From Paraflavitalea pollutisoli (GTDB taxonomy: Bacteria > Bacteroidota > Bacteroidia > Chitinophagales > Chitinophagaceae), in assembly GCF_029360705.1 (NCBI RefSeq), contig NZ_JARKMX010000004.1:62001-126000 (forward strand): a DNA stretch of 64,000 bases, written 5' to 3'. How positions within the stretch are numbered: position 1 is the first letter of the stretch; every line of letters starts with the position of its first letter. A program made the position numbers and the translations under genes. Below the pieces are notes generated by a model. It was not told the origin of the DNA, did no database searches, and saw only the letters and a program-made list of their open reading frames with translations. This document shows, one piece after another, positions 36,810 through 44,643 of the stretch.

Positions 36810-36986
36810 GTTATTGGTTTTATACAGAAAAGAAGGCTGTCATTACCATAACAAACAAGTTGCCCCCGATTGGACAAGGGGCGTAAAAAAAGCCTGCAAG
36901 CTGGTGGGCTGCGGGCGGGTATCGGGAAAGTTGACGGGAATGACTGATGCGGGCAGTGGAAGGCCGGCGTTGGGCGGGATGCCTGG

Positions 36987-38042
36987 TCAGGCGCTAGCAG
37001 GGATGGAAAAGGAGAAAGTAAGGCCGCCTGCGTCATTTTTTTCTATGTGCATTTGTTGCTGGTAGATCTTATCCAGGCGTAAAATGGTGTTGCGCAGGCC
37101 TATGCCTTTACCTTCCAGCAGCCATTCGAGCGGGCCGATATAACGGGAACCCGTATTACTGATGCAGATCTCGATCCGGTCAGTGACCTGGCGGCAATGC
37201 AGGCTGATCAATCCGCCATCGATACAGGGCCCTACGCCATGTATTACGGCATTCTCAATCAGGGGTTGCAGTAACATAGGCGCAATGCGCGCGTTCATGG
37301 CGGCGGGGCAGGCTTCAATGGAGACCTGCAACCTGTCGGCAAACCGTTCTTTTTCCAGTTCGAGGTAGGTCCGGATGAAATGCAGCTCGTCGCTCAATTG
37401 CACCTCGTCTTCTTTGGTGGCCTGCAGGGCATAACGAAAGGTATCGGCCAGTTTGGCGATCAGTTCGCGGGTCTGTTCCTGTTGGGGTGGAATGGTGGCA
37501 TTGATGCGGTTGAGTGTATTGAACAGGAAATGGGGTTGTATTTGTGCTTTGAGTACCTGTACATCGCCCTGGTTGGCCAGCTCCCGCCAGGCCAGCGCTC
37601 TCGCCTTGTGCGCCTGGCTACGTGCCCGCAAGCGCCACAGGTGGTACACGACCAGTATAATGCAGTAGGAAAATACGACCAGGAACAGGAATCCGAAAGT
37701 GCCTCGTTCCTGCGGTATTACCATTTCTCCAAAACAATCCGTGGTGACCAGGAGCCAGCTAAAGGCGAATAACGCCAGTGTAATGACATGCACCAGGAAT
37801 TGGGTCGACAGTTTTTGACGGCGGAAGAGGTGAATGCTTAGCCACCAGCAGGAAGCTACCAGCAGTAATTTGATGAGCAGCTCGACGATACGGGAAAAAA
37901 GTTCCTCTGGCGGGTAACAGCTTTTGAACAGCAGGAGCGCAACGAACAATACGCTCAGCGCTTCTGCTGAATGTAGCAACCAGGTGGTCGTTGTTTTTCC
38001 GGCTATAGTGTGTGTCACTATTTTCTTTTCTAGTAGCATCAT
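36987..38042 (-). CDS. LytS-type sensor histidine kinase
   Basis: 351 aa. Four hydrophobic helices in residues 20-150, a short linker, then the His_kinase domain with QIQPHFLFNTLNRINATI (phospho-His), LLQPLIENAVIHGVG (N-box) and LEGKGIGLRNTILRL. Adjacent Met codons at 38042 and 38039 are both possible starts. It is divergent from a NarL-type regulator 187 bases away, an unusual match because LytS kinases normally pair with LytTR regulators. Confidence 0.9.
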   Translation of the reverse strand: MMLLEKKIVTHTIAGKTTTTWLLHSAEALSVLFVALLLFKSCYPPEELFSRIVELLIKLLLVASCWWLSIHLFRRQKLSTQFLVHVITLALFAFSWLLVTTDCFGEMVIPQERGTFGFLFLVVFSYCIILVVYHLWRLRARSQAHKARALAWRELANQGDVQVLKAQIQPHFLFNTLNRINATIPPQQEQTRELIAKLADTFRYALQATKEDEVQLSDELHFIRTYLELEKERFADRLQVSIEACPAAMNARIAPMLLQPLIENAVIHGVGPCIDGGLISLHCRQVTDRIEICISNTGSRYIGPLEWLLEGKGIGLRNTILRLDKIYQQQMHIEKNDAGGLTFSFSIPASA

Positions 38043-38064
38043 GGAACACTAAAAAAATCAGTAA

Positions 38065-38072
38065 CAAAACTA
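38065..38072 (-). promoter_or_regulatory. Candidate -7 box for the divergent LytS-type kinase
   Basis: The minus strand reads TAGTTTTG, an exact TAnnTTTG match, 23 bases before the start codon at 38042. No clear -33 TTG at the right spacing. Confidence 0.4.
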
Positions 38073-38117
38073 TTCCCTGGCTATCTTTATTTTCGCAGAA
38101 TAAATACCTGTATTTGA

Positions 38118-38139
38118 AATTGAGTAGTAGTACTCAATT
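38118..38139. promoter_or_regulatory. Perfect palindrome in the kinase/regulator intergenic region
   Basis: AATTGAGTA (38118-38126), four bases GTAG, TACTCAATT (38131-38139). It lies midway between the divergent LytS-type kinase and the NarL-type regulator, a typical place for an operator bound by a dimer, possibly the regulator itself. Confidence 0.55.
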
Positions 38140-38229
38140 CGCTCAACGACCTGTTCTGTCAGTCTTTCACACCCTCCTCAGACTGGACCGGCTGTTGTAG
38201 TTACTTATTCCAGCGCTATAACAAGCAGT

Positions 38230-38871
38230 ATGAATATGATCCACGTTGCACTTGTAGACGACCATCCAGCGATATTGAATGGTTTGCGTATGATCCTGAC
38301 CGCTTACCCCGGCCTGGAAGTAGTAGGAACTTACACCGATGGTAGTCAGCTGATGGCCGGCCTGGCCGTAAGGCAACCTGATGTACTGATCATGGACATT
38401 CAGCTTCCCGGGGAGGATGGGATCAGTTTGTGTAAAAAAGTGACAGCGAATTGGCCGGCTGTTAAAGTGATCGTGTTTACCAATTGCCATGACCGGCACT
38501 ACGTGAAAAGCATGATGCAAAACGGAGCGGCCGGTTACCTGCTCAAGACTGCCGACGGTAATATCATTCATACTGCCATTGGTTCGGTGGTAGGGGGTAA
38601 TCAGTATATCCACGATGAATTGAAAGAACAGATGGTGCAGCAATTGATCACCAGTAAACGCAGCGATCCTTTTGCCCCCTCGCTGACCAAGCGTGAGCGG
38701 GAGATCATTGCCCTGATCGTGCAGGGACTGAGCAACCAGGAGATCGCAGACCGGCTTTTTCTCAGCATCCGTACCGTCGAGAATCACCGTTTCAACCTCA
38801 TTCAAAAGCTGGATGTAAAAAATACGGCAGCACTGGTCAAGAAGGCGATGGAATTAGGGCTTGGGGGATAG
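38230..38871 (+). CDS. NarL/FixJ-family response regulator
   Basis: 213 aa. The receiver domain has VALVDDHPAILNG, Asp in VLIMDIQLPGEDG and the conserved Lys in GYLLKTADG. The C-terminal LuxR-type helix-turn-helix is LTKREREIIALIVQGLSNQEIADRLFLS-type (about residues 150-205) followed by RTVENHRFNLIQKL. Its probable partner is the divergently encoded LytS-type kinase at 36987-38042. Confidence 0.94.
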   Translation: MNMIHVALVDDHPAILNGLRMILTAYPGLEVVGTYTDGSQLMAGLAVRQPDVLIMDIQLPGEDGISLCKKVTANWPAVKVIVFTNCHDRHYVKSMMQNGAAGYLLKTADGNIIHTAIGSVVGGNQYIHDELKEQMVQQLITSKRSDPFAPSLTKREREIIALIVQGLSNQEIADRLFLSIRTVENHRFNLIQKLDVKNTAALVKKAMELGLGG

Positions 38872-38960
38872 TGCCTGCAACTGATATACCCGCATTTGAT
38901 CAATCTGCTACTGTTTTCAACAAGGTGAATGTCGCATTTTTGTGCCCAAGCACATATCGT

Positions 38961-39878
38961 ATGGATACCATCTACATCGTAGGAGCGGGCGCTATTGGCA
39001 AAGCCCTGGCAGCGCTCCTCACACATCATCACCGAAAGGTCGTATTGCTTAGGGCGCGTGCAGCGCAGGCCGTACCGTATAAAGAAACCATCACGCTCGA
39101 AGTGCCGGAACAGCTGCCTATACAGGCCACAGTTACCGTCAGTAGCCTTGAACAGGTTGCCAGCTTCGAGGGGATCGTGGTGCTCACCAACAAATCGTTT
39201 GGCAATGAACGCATAGCTGGTTTGCTCCGCGGCAAAACAGGCCATTCGCCGATTGTGCTTCTGCAGAATGGCCTGCGGGTGGAAGAATGTTTCGCGGATC
39301 CCGCATTTTCGGAAGTGTACCGTTGTGTATTGTTTGTGACCAGTCAGTTTACTGCCGATGGTTACATTCGTTTTCGACCTGTAACCACTTGCCCCGTGGG
39401 GGCCGTGAAGGGGGAGGGCGCGCAGCTGGAAAGCGTTGTGGAGCGGTTACATACTCCCGTATTCCCTTTTCGGGCAGAACCTGACCTTGAGCCCATCGTA
39501 TGGAAAAAAGCGATTGCGAATTGTGTATTCAACTCCATTTGCCCCTTGATCGAAGCAGACAATGGTATCTTTCACCGCGATCAACAGGTGCTTTCCCTGG
39601 CTACTGCCGTGGTTGCGGAATGTGTCGGCGTAGCCCGGGCGAAAGGGATAGCCTTGACGGAGGAGGAGGTATTGGAAAGCGTGCTGCTCATCAGCCAGCG
39701 ATCGGATGGTCAGCTGATCTCGACTTTGCAGGACATACGGCAGGGACGGCCAACGGAGATCGCTACCTTGAATGCAGCGATCGTTGGGTTTGCAGAAGAG
39801 CTGGGGTTGGGCAGCCAGGTGTCTGCCACCAGGCTGCTCGGTCAGTTGACCCAGTTAAAATCTGACCTGGGCCGTTAA
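38961..39878 (+). CDS. Ketopantoate reductase family protein
   Basis: 305 aa from MDTIYIVGAGAIGKAL at 38961; the frame extends back to a GTG at 38871, but the NADP-binding GxGxxG motif then lies too far in. Conserved PanE/ApbA elements are the catalytic Lys in LTNKSFGNE, LQNGLRVEE and the C-terminal WKKAIANCVFNSICPLIE with the Asn-Ser substrate contacts. Reduces 2-dehydropantoate or a similar 2-keto acid. There is no other pantothenate gene nearby, so the true substrate may differ. It converges on the phosphatase gene with a 2-base gap. Confidence 0.88.
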   Translation: MDTIYIVGAGAIGKALAALLTHHHRKVVLLRARAAQAVPYKETITLEVPEQLPIQATVTVSSLEQVASFEGIVVLTNKSFGNERIAGLLRGKTGHSPIVLLQNGLRVEECFADPAFSEVYRCVLFVTSQFTADGYIRFRPVTTCPVGAVKGEGAQLESVVERLHTPVFPFRAEPDLEPIVWKKAIANCVFNSICPLIEADNGIFHRDQQVLSLATAVVAECVGVARAKGIALTEEEVLESVLLISQRSDGQLISTLQDIRQGRPTEIATLNAAIVGFAEELGLGSQVSATRLLGQLTQLKSDLGR

Positions 39879-39880
39879 CC

Positions 39881-41113
39881 TCATCGCTTCGCCAGCACTT
39901 CGTATTTTCCTACTTCGGTACCATCGTCTCCCAGCATTTGCAGGGTGAGTGCGCGTTGATCGGCCTTTACCCGGATGAGTGTCCGGTTGCCATCTTTCGG
40001 TCCGCCGCCGATAACGATAGGATAATTGTGTGTGCCGGCAACCGGCGGGTGTACGCCGTATTTGTGGGTATGACCAGAGATCACCAGGTCTACTTTGTAT
40101 TTATCAAACAGGGGAGAGAATAATTGACGGCAATGCAAGGTGCCATGCCAGTCGCCGGAATAGTGCGGTGGAATATGCATCATCACTACCTTATAGGGGG
40201 CCTTTTTATAGGCTTTGCTTTGCAGTTGTTGTTCCAGCCATACCGCTTGTTGTTCCCGGTAATGATCGAAGTCTACAATGCCTGCATATACGGCTGTATC
40301 ATCTGGTTTATCTTCCCCCGTATCCAGCGCTATGGCAAATACGGGCCCCCATTGGAAACTGAAGTATTGTCCACCGGGATTGGTGAAATATTCCTTCAGG
40401 TTACGCGCATATTTTCCGCGGGTTTCGTGGTTGCCGCGTACAAACATCATGGGTTTGCTGGAAGCAAAGCAGGTGGTGCAAGGCGTCAGCAAATGATCGA
40501 TGATCTGTTGTTCATCGGTCTGGTAGTCGAACATGTCGCCATTCAGAAAAACATAGTCATAGGGAAAATCCTTGTTGTGGTTCATCAGGTGCTGAAAAGA
40601 GGCCGGCCGATCGTGAATATCGTTCAATACCAACCAACTTACCTCGGTTGCACCCGGGTGGATGGTGGAGAAATGGAAGTCTTCACTTTTGATGGTTTCG
40701 CCATAGGTCAGTTTATAGGGCTGAAACTCTACAATATCTTTGGATACCACGCGGTAGTTGTAGGTCTTTCCTGGCTGCAGGCCTTCGATGACGACCTCAT
40801 GCACCCGGTTAAAAGCATCGACCAGTCCATCGGTAGTCGTATGCGCCTTTTTATCAAACGCGCCGTTTTCTCCGTATTCTACCCAGCTGTAACTTGGCCT
40901 GGCGGTTAGGAAACGTACAGATATGCTGGTGGGGTTGACTGCCTGCAGGTAGGGGCGGGTGAGAAAAACATGCTCCACGGCCCTTGGTGCGACTGGCGCC
41001 GATGCGGCGATACCGGCGATAGGCGTCAGGGCTGCGGCGCCCAATGCGCTGGCGCGGGTAAGTGATCCGAGAAAATGTCTTCTGTCAAAGGCTGGTGAGG
41101 TTTGCTCGCTCAT
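39881..41113 (-). CDS. Secreted purple-acid-phosphatase-like metallophosphoesterase
   Basis: 410 aa. A Tat signal with RRHFLGSLTR at residues 11-20 and a hydrophobic Ala-rich stretch lead into an N-terminal fibronectin-like domain (RPYLQAVNPTSISVRF). The phosphoesterase domain follows with the metal-ligand set NDIHDRP, NGDMFDYQ, VRGNHETRG, VVMMHIPPHY and ISGHTHKYG. It hydrolyses phosphate esters in the periplasm or outside the cell; Tat export suggests folding with metals in the cytoplasm. Confidence 0.92.
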   Translation of the reverse strand: MSEQTSPAFDRRHFLGSLTRASALGAAALTPIAGIAASAPVAPRAVEHVFLTRPYLQAVNPTSISVRFLTARPSYSWVEYGENGAFDKKAHTTTDGLVDAFNRVHEVVIEGLQPGKTYNYRVVSKDIVEFQPYKLTYGETIKSEDFHFSTIHPGATEVSWLVLNDIHDRPASFQHLMNHNKDFPYDYVFLNGDMFDYQTDEQQIIDHLLTPCTTCFASSKPMMFVRGNHETRGKYARNLKEYFTNPGGQYFSFQWGPVFAIALDTGEDKPDDTAVYAGIVDFDHYREQQAVWLEQQLQSKAYKKAPYKVVMMHIPPHYSGDWHGTLHCRQLFSPLFDKYKVDLVISGHTHKYGVHPPVAGTHNYPIVIGGGPKDGNRTLIRVKADQRALTLQMLGDDGTEVGKYEVLAKR

Positions 41114-41273
41114 AGAAAATACTTAAGGACTAAAAGTAAGTAAAAGACCGTGTCGATATTGAGCAAACGATTGCACCCTGTTGCGGAACCCACTGGCAGC
41201 GCGGGGGAGTGTCGGAAAATTCATGATTAATTAACGGGAACGCCCTGTTTTATAATTCTTTAGGGGGATAAAG
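41114..41273. other. Intergenic region upstream of the phosphatase
   Basis: 160 bases between the phosphatase start and the first RNA cassette. On the minus strand TACTTTTA (41131-41138) resembles a -7 box and could serve the phosphatase gene. Nothing else recognisable. Confidence 0.3.
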
Positions 41274-41305
41274 AACGGCGGCTCGTAGAATTACGATCCG
41301 CCGTT
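41274..41305. promoter_or_regulatory. Palindromic site upstream of RNA cassette 1
   Basis: AACGGCGG-c-TCGTA, loop GAAT, TACGA-t-CCGCCGTT: a 13-base-pair hairpin with one mismatch. Its core TCGTA-N4-TACGA (41283-41296) ends 47 bases before the -33 TTG of the small-RNA promoter. The same core lies at the same distance in cassettes 2 and 3, which points to an operator or activator site rather than a chance hairpin. Confidence 0.65.
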
Positions 41306-41330
41306 GTAAATACTGAACATTTTTAATTGC

Positions 41331-41373
41331 GCAGTTTCACTCTTGTGTTAAAAGAGTCTTAATAGTACTTTTA
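41331..41373 (+). promoter_or_regulatory. Promoter of small RNA 1
   Basis: A conserved -33 block GCAGTTTCACTCTTG ends with TTG at 41343-41345. Exactly 20 bases later comes TACTTTTA (41366-41373), a TAnnTTTG-type -7 box with the last base changed. The other two cassettes have the same spacing and the same extended -33 block. Transcription would begin near 41378. Confidence 0.75.
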
Positions 41374-41377
41374 TATC

Positions 41378-41614
41378 GTTGATTAAATGATACGGTTTCC
41401 GACGATCCAACATCCAGAAAGACCAACAATATCCAGAAAAACCAAGACCATCCAACATCCAAAAAGAAACCAATCGGAAACAATATCAGTTAACAACCAT
41501 TTAAAATTCCAGTATCGATATCCAATGATCCAGGAAAATCTTTCATGGTTAATGTTCATCTGAATCACGTCCAAAAGATTTTTAAGCCCCGCACCAGCGG
41601 GGCTTGTTTTTTTT
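41378..41614 (+). ncRNA. Candidate structured small RNA, copy 1
   Basis: About 235 nt between the promoter and a terminator, without an open reading frame. The 5' end (41378-41402, GTTGATTAAATGATAC then GGTTTCCGA) pairs with 41474-41497 (TCGGAAACAATATCAG then TTAACAAC) in a helix of about 20 pairs. The enclosed loop and the region after it hold seven ATCCA motifs and several AGAAAAACCA words. Then follow CAGGAAAA, the shared CACGTCCAAAAGATT and the terminator. It is transcribed away from the phosphatase gene and ends at the stop of the convergent EamA gene, so it is not a leader of any protein gene. Confidence 0.7.
41584..41614 (+). terminator. Rho-independent terminator of small RNA 1
   Basis: AAGCCCCGC-ACCA-GCGGGGCTT (41584-41605), then G and eight T. 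The T-run overlaps the stop codon of the convergent EamA gene, which may use the same hairpin from the other side. Confidence 0.92.
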
Positions 41615-42500
41615 ATCCATCCTTCCCGGCAGCTACCGATGGCCGGTTCATCCACACGATGGCGCCGAGCATGATCCCGACGCCTGCCCATTGCAGACCA
41701 TCTACCGATTCGTCCAGTACCCAGTAAGCCGATAATATAGCCACGGGAAGCTCCGCCGTCACGATGATGCTGCTCAGGCCCGTTCCCACCTTCGGCATGG
41801 CTTTGGAAAATAACAGGGGCGGCATGATCGTGCCGAATAAAGCCAGTAATACCGACCATTTAACAGTATCCGGGTTCAGGGAGACCTGTGCAGTCAGAGG
41901 CCGCATGTTGACCAACAGAATGCCCAGGGTAGATCCTGTCATGATCAAAGCGCTTTTCTGCGGAGCCGGGAAGTCTTTACCCAGTCGGCTGTTCGCAATG
42001 ATGTACAGCGCATATAGCAGGGCCGACAGGCACGCAAAACCTGCGCCGCTCAGGAAATGCGGCGAGATCGTTGTACGTGAGAGATTGCCTGCCAGCAGCG
42101 TTCCCAATAGAATACATCCAACAGCCAGGAGCTGCCCCCTGGAGGGCCGTGCCTGGAAGATCACGCGCTCCAGAAGTAATCCCATCCAGGTAAACTGCAT
42201 GAGCAGTAATATGGCGAGGGAGGCCGGAATGTACCGGACCGACAGGTAGTAGGTAAAAGACGAAAGGCCGATGGTGGCGCCGCTGGCCATCACGGGCAGC
42301 CAGCGACGTCGTAAGGCAGGCTGCTGCTGCCGACTGAGTGTCAGTAACACCCATAGCCATAAAACGATCATGCCAATGGCATGTTGTAACAGAGAGAGCC
42401 AGGCGATGCTATGTCCATCGAGGTAGGCGAGTTTTACAATTGTCGAGAGCACGCCATAGCTGCATGCACCCGCAAAGATCATTGCGCTGTATTTATTCAT
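41613..42500 (-). CDS. EamA/DMT-family transporter
   Basis: 295 aa with ten hydrophobic helices in two EamA repeats, the usual drug/metabolite transporter layout. The second repeat ends in the AVLSAYWVLDESVDGLQWAGVGIMLGAIVW-type region before a short charged tail. Substrate unknown; relatives export amino acids, sugars or metabolites. The gene is solitary and ends within the terminator of small RNA 1. Confidence 0.9.
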   Translation of the reverse strand: MNKYSAMIFAGACSYGVLSTIVKLAYLDGHSIAWLSLLQHAIGMIVLWLWVLLTLSRQQQPALRRRWLPVMASGATIGLSSFTYYLSVRYIPASLAILLLMQFTWMGLLLERVIFQARPSRGQLLAVGCILLGTLLAGNLSRTTISPHFLSGAGFACLSALLYALYIIANSRLGKDFPAPQKSALIMTGSTLGILLVNMRPLTAQVSLNPDTVKWSVLLALFGTIMPPLLFSKAMPKVGTGLSSIIVTAELPVAILSAYWVLDESVDGLQWAGVGIMLGAIVWMNRPSVAAGKDG

Positions 42501-42732
42501 TGATTCCGGTTGAAAAATAAAAGAAGGCAGGCGGATGGCCTGCAGATTCGCTGGAGGGCAGCAACAACCGGAGCGCTATTGGAGCACTGGTGACAGTAAC
42601 TTAAAAAAAGAGAAACCGGTTATTGGCCAATGGCAACCGGTGGCGGAGGTGTGGACTGTAAAATGCGATGGTTCATACCGCGAAAATACAAAAACTACGT
42701 TAACCTGTACTGCCTGATACCGGGGATAGGGA

Positions 42733-43914
42733 CTATCTCAAGGCCCGGCCTTCCTGGCCGGTAATGTATTCGGAAGGGAGTTGACCGGTTACTTTCTTGA
42801 AGGCGATGGCGAACGTATTCCGGTTGTTGAAGCCGCATTGTTGTGAAATGCCGTTCATATTGAGGTTTTCGGCCTTTCCTTCCCGGATGAAACCGATACA
42901 GAATTGAATGCGTTGATAGTTCAGGTAGTCATTGAAATTCTTGCCGGTGGTTTGGTTGATGAATGCCGACACCTGGTGGGGTGCGAGGTGGAGGTCTTCG
43001 GCCAGCTCTTTCAGGCTGTAGTTGCTTTTCAGAAACGGTTTGCTGTTGGTCATCAATCGCTCCAGTGCCTGCGTGGTTTGCCGGATAAAAGCTTCTTCCA
43101 TGGGGGGCTTTGGCTTTGCCGGTTGTTGCATCGGTTTAACTGACCTGCCTGTCAGGCCATATAAGATCTGCGGATATAGGTAGAGCGTAACGGCTGATAG
43201 CAGAATGCCCGCGGCAGGTGGTATGGTCGTAGACCAAACCAGTGAGTCGCCTGCCAGCATGCTGATGATGGTAGGCAGGAACAGCAGCAATTGTAAACCC
43301 GTATAGATATACTGCCAGCGGAACCAGACGGTGTTTTCCTTCACAATGTCGGATGGGATACTTCTCAGCAGGCGTACCTGCAGTATCCAATAAAAGGTAG
43401 CAATAACCGTCCTGATGGGTACATGCACATTGGCTGGCAACAACCATCCCTGGCGGAAAGCGGCAGCCAGTTCGAGGTTGTCAAGGTCTGCCCGGATAAC
43501 AGGAACTTTTACGGCTGTTGCCGAGAATATAAAAGGAGTGTAGTCGATCAGGTAATACAAGGCCGGCAGCAAATGGATAAGGTCGGACCATGATAGCGAT
43601 TTTCCTTTGGCGGCTACCCGTACATAGAGATAACAAAGCGGGATATACAAAAGCCAGCATACATTGCCCATTCTGTACAGGTGGGGTACGTACAGGATGA
43701 GTCTTGTATAGATCAGGTAGATGACGGTAAGCGTGATCCCAAAAGCTATGAATGCAGCACCCAGGAAACGATTGGCTTTAATGTCTGTATGCGGAGAAAA
43801 AGTCAGCAGTACGGTGCCTGTCAGCATCGATAACACGACCGAAATGAGACAGAAGATGGCTGCAGGCGTGTAAATGACTTGCATAAGCATGTTTTGATAT
43901 AGCAGGTTGGGCAT
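42733..43914 (-). CDS. Membrane-bound AraC-family transcriptional regulator
   Basis: 393 aa. Seven hydrophobic helices cover residues 10-250, then a linker (KPMQQPAKPKPPMEEAF) and an AraC helix-turn-helix pair: LKELAEDLHLAPHQVSAFIN, FNDYLNYQRIQFCI and ISQQCGFNNRNTFAIAFKKVTG. The N-terminal Met may be at residue 1, 9 or 11. It likely senses a membrane or periplasmic signal; its target is not evident from the flanks. Confidence 0.9.
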   Translation of the reverse strand: MPNLLYQNMLMQVIYTPAAIFCLISVVLSMLTGTVLLTFSPHTDIKANRFLGAAFIAFGITLTVIYLIYTRLILYVPHLYRMGNVCWLLYIPLCYLYVRVAAKGKSLSWSDLIHLLPALYYLIDYTPFIFSATAVKVPVIRADLDNLELAAAFRQGWLLPANVHVPIRTVIATFYWILQVRLLRSIPSDIVKENTVWFRWQYIYTGLQLLLFLPTIISMLAGDSLVWSTTIPPAAGILLSAVTLYLYPQILYGLTGRSVKPMQQPAKPKPPMEEAFIRQTTQALERLMTNSKPFLKSNYSLKELAEDLHLAPHQVSAFINQTTGKNFNDYLNYQRIQFCIGFIREGKAENLNMNGISQQCGFNNRNTFAIAFKKVTGQLPSEYITGQEGRALR

Positions 43915-44106
43915 ACAATTGATGCAAAAGGAAAATGATGCAGTCCAGATCTGTTACTAATGGTGATACAGCCAAAACAAGGTAGTGTCAATGTTTAAAC
44001 AGGGGCGGAATGTCGGGATAAGGTAAATGGATGGAGATAGGTTGCTATGGGCTAAGATAATGCATTTTGTTTTTGATACATATAACGACCGCATAAAATT
44101 GTCTTG

Positions 44107-44532
44107 CTATCCGCGCCTGCTGCGCATGGCTCTTATGTGTTGCAGGCTCTTGTCTTTTTGTAGCTGACGGTATTCGGCAGAATCTACTGCATACAAGGCT
44201 ACTCGTCCCTCGGCATCGCTGTGGATACCCCATCCGTAACGTTTGGAGAGGGGAGATGAACGCAGGCAGGGCTGCCCTTTCGAAAAGAAGGCAGCCCGTG
44301 CGGCAGGTTGTTCATGGCTGATTATATGGTTTCGCTCAGCAAAAACCTGGAATAATACATCGTCGGAAGTATATTTATAAGGGTTGTGCGCGATTATCTC
44401 GAAATGGTGATTGGCTACTGTTTTACTGTCACCTTTCTGCGGTGGTACTTCGCCGATCCTGACAGGACAATCGTCTGCTATTTCAATAAATGTATTGTGG
44501 TAGTTGGTGGTGTGGATTTTATTGTCCTTCAT
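44107..44532 (-). CDS. DUF6157-like protein (141 aa)
   Basis: A small soluble protein with no signal or membrane helix. The start IHTTNYHNTFIEIADDCPV and the middle NPYKYTSDDVLFQVFAERN match the pattern I recall for the DUF6157 family, found in Bacteroidota and Firmicutes without known function. Near the end KRYGWGIHSDAEGRVALY and a basic tail are present. Solitary gene. Confidence 0.75.
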   Translation of the reverse strand: MKDNKIHTTNYHNTFIEIADDCPVRIGEVPPQKGDSKTVANHHFEIIAHNPYKYTSDDVLFQVFAERNHIISHEQPAARAAFFSKGQPCLRSSPLSKRYGWGIHSDAEGRVALYAVDSAEYRQLQKDKSLQHIRAMRSRRG

Positions 44533-44643
44533 GACTTCAATGGCTGAAGTACAATTTAAGACTTTTTTCGTTTAGCATCCATCCACTGCCATCGTTAACA
44601 AATCGCTCCCGGCAGGTTATTACAAGGGGCAATCCTTCGAAAA

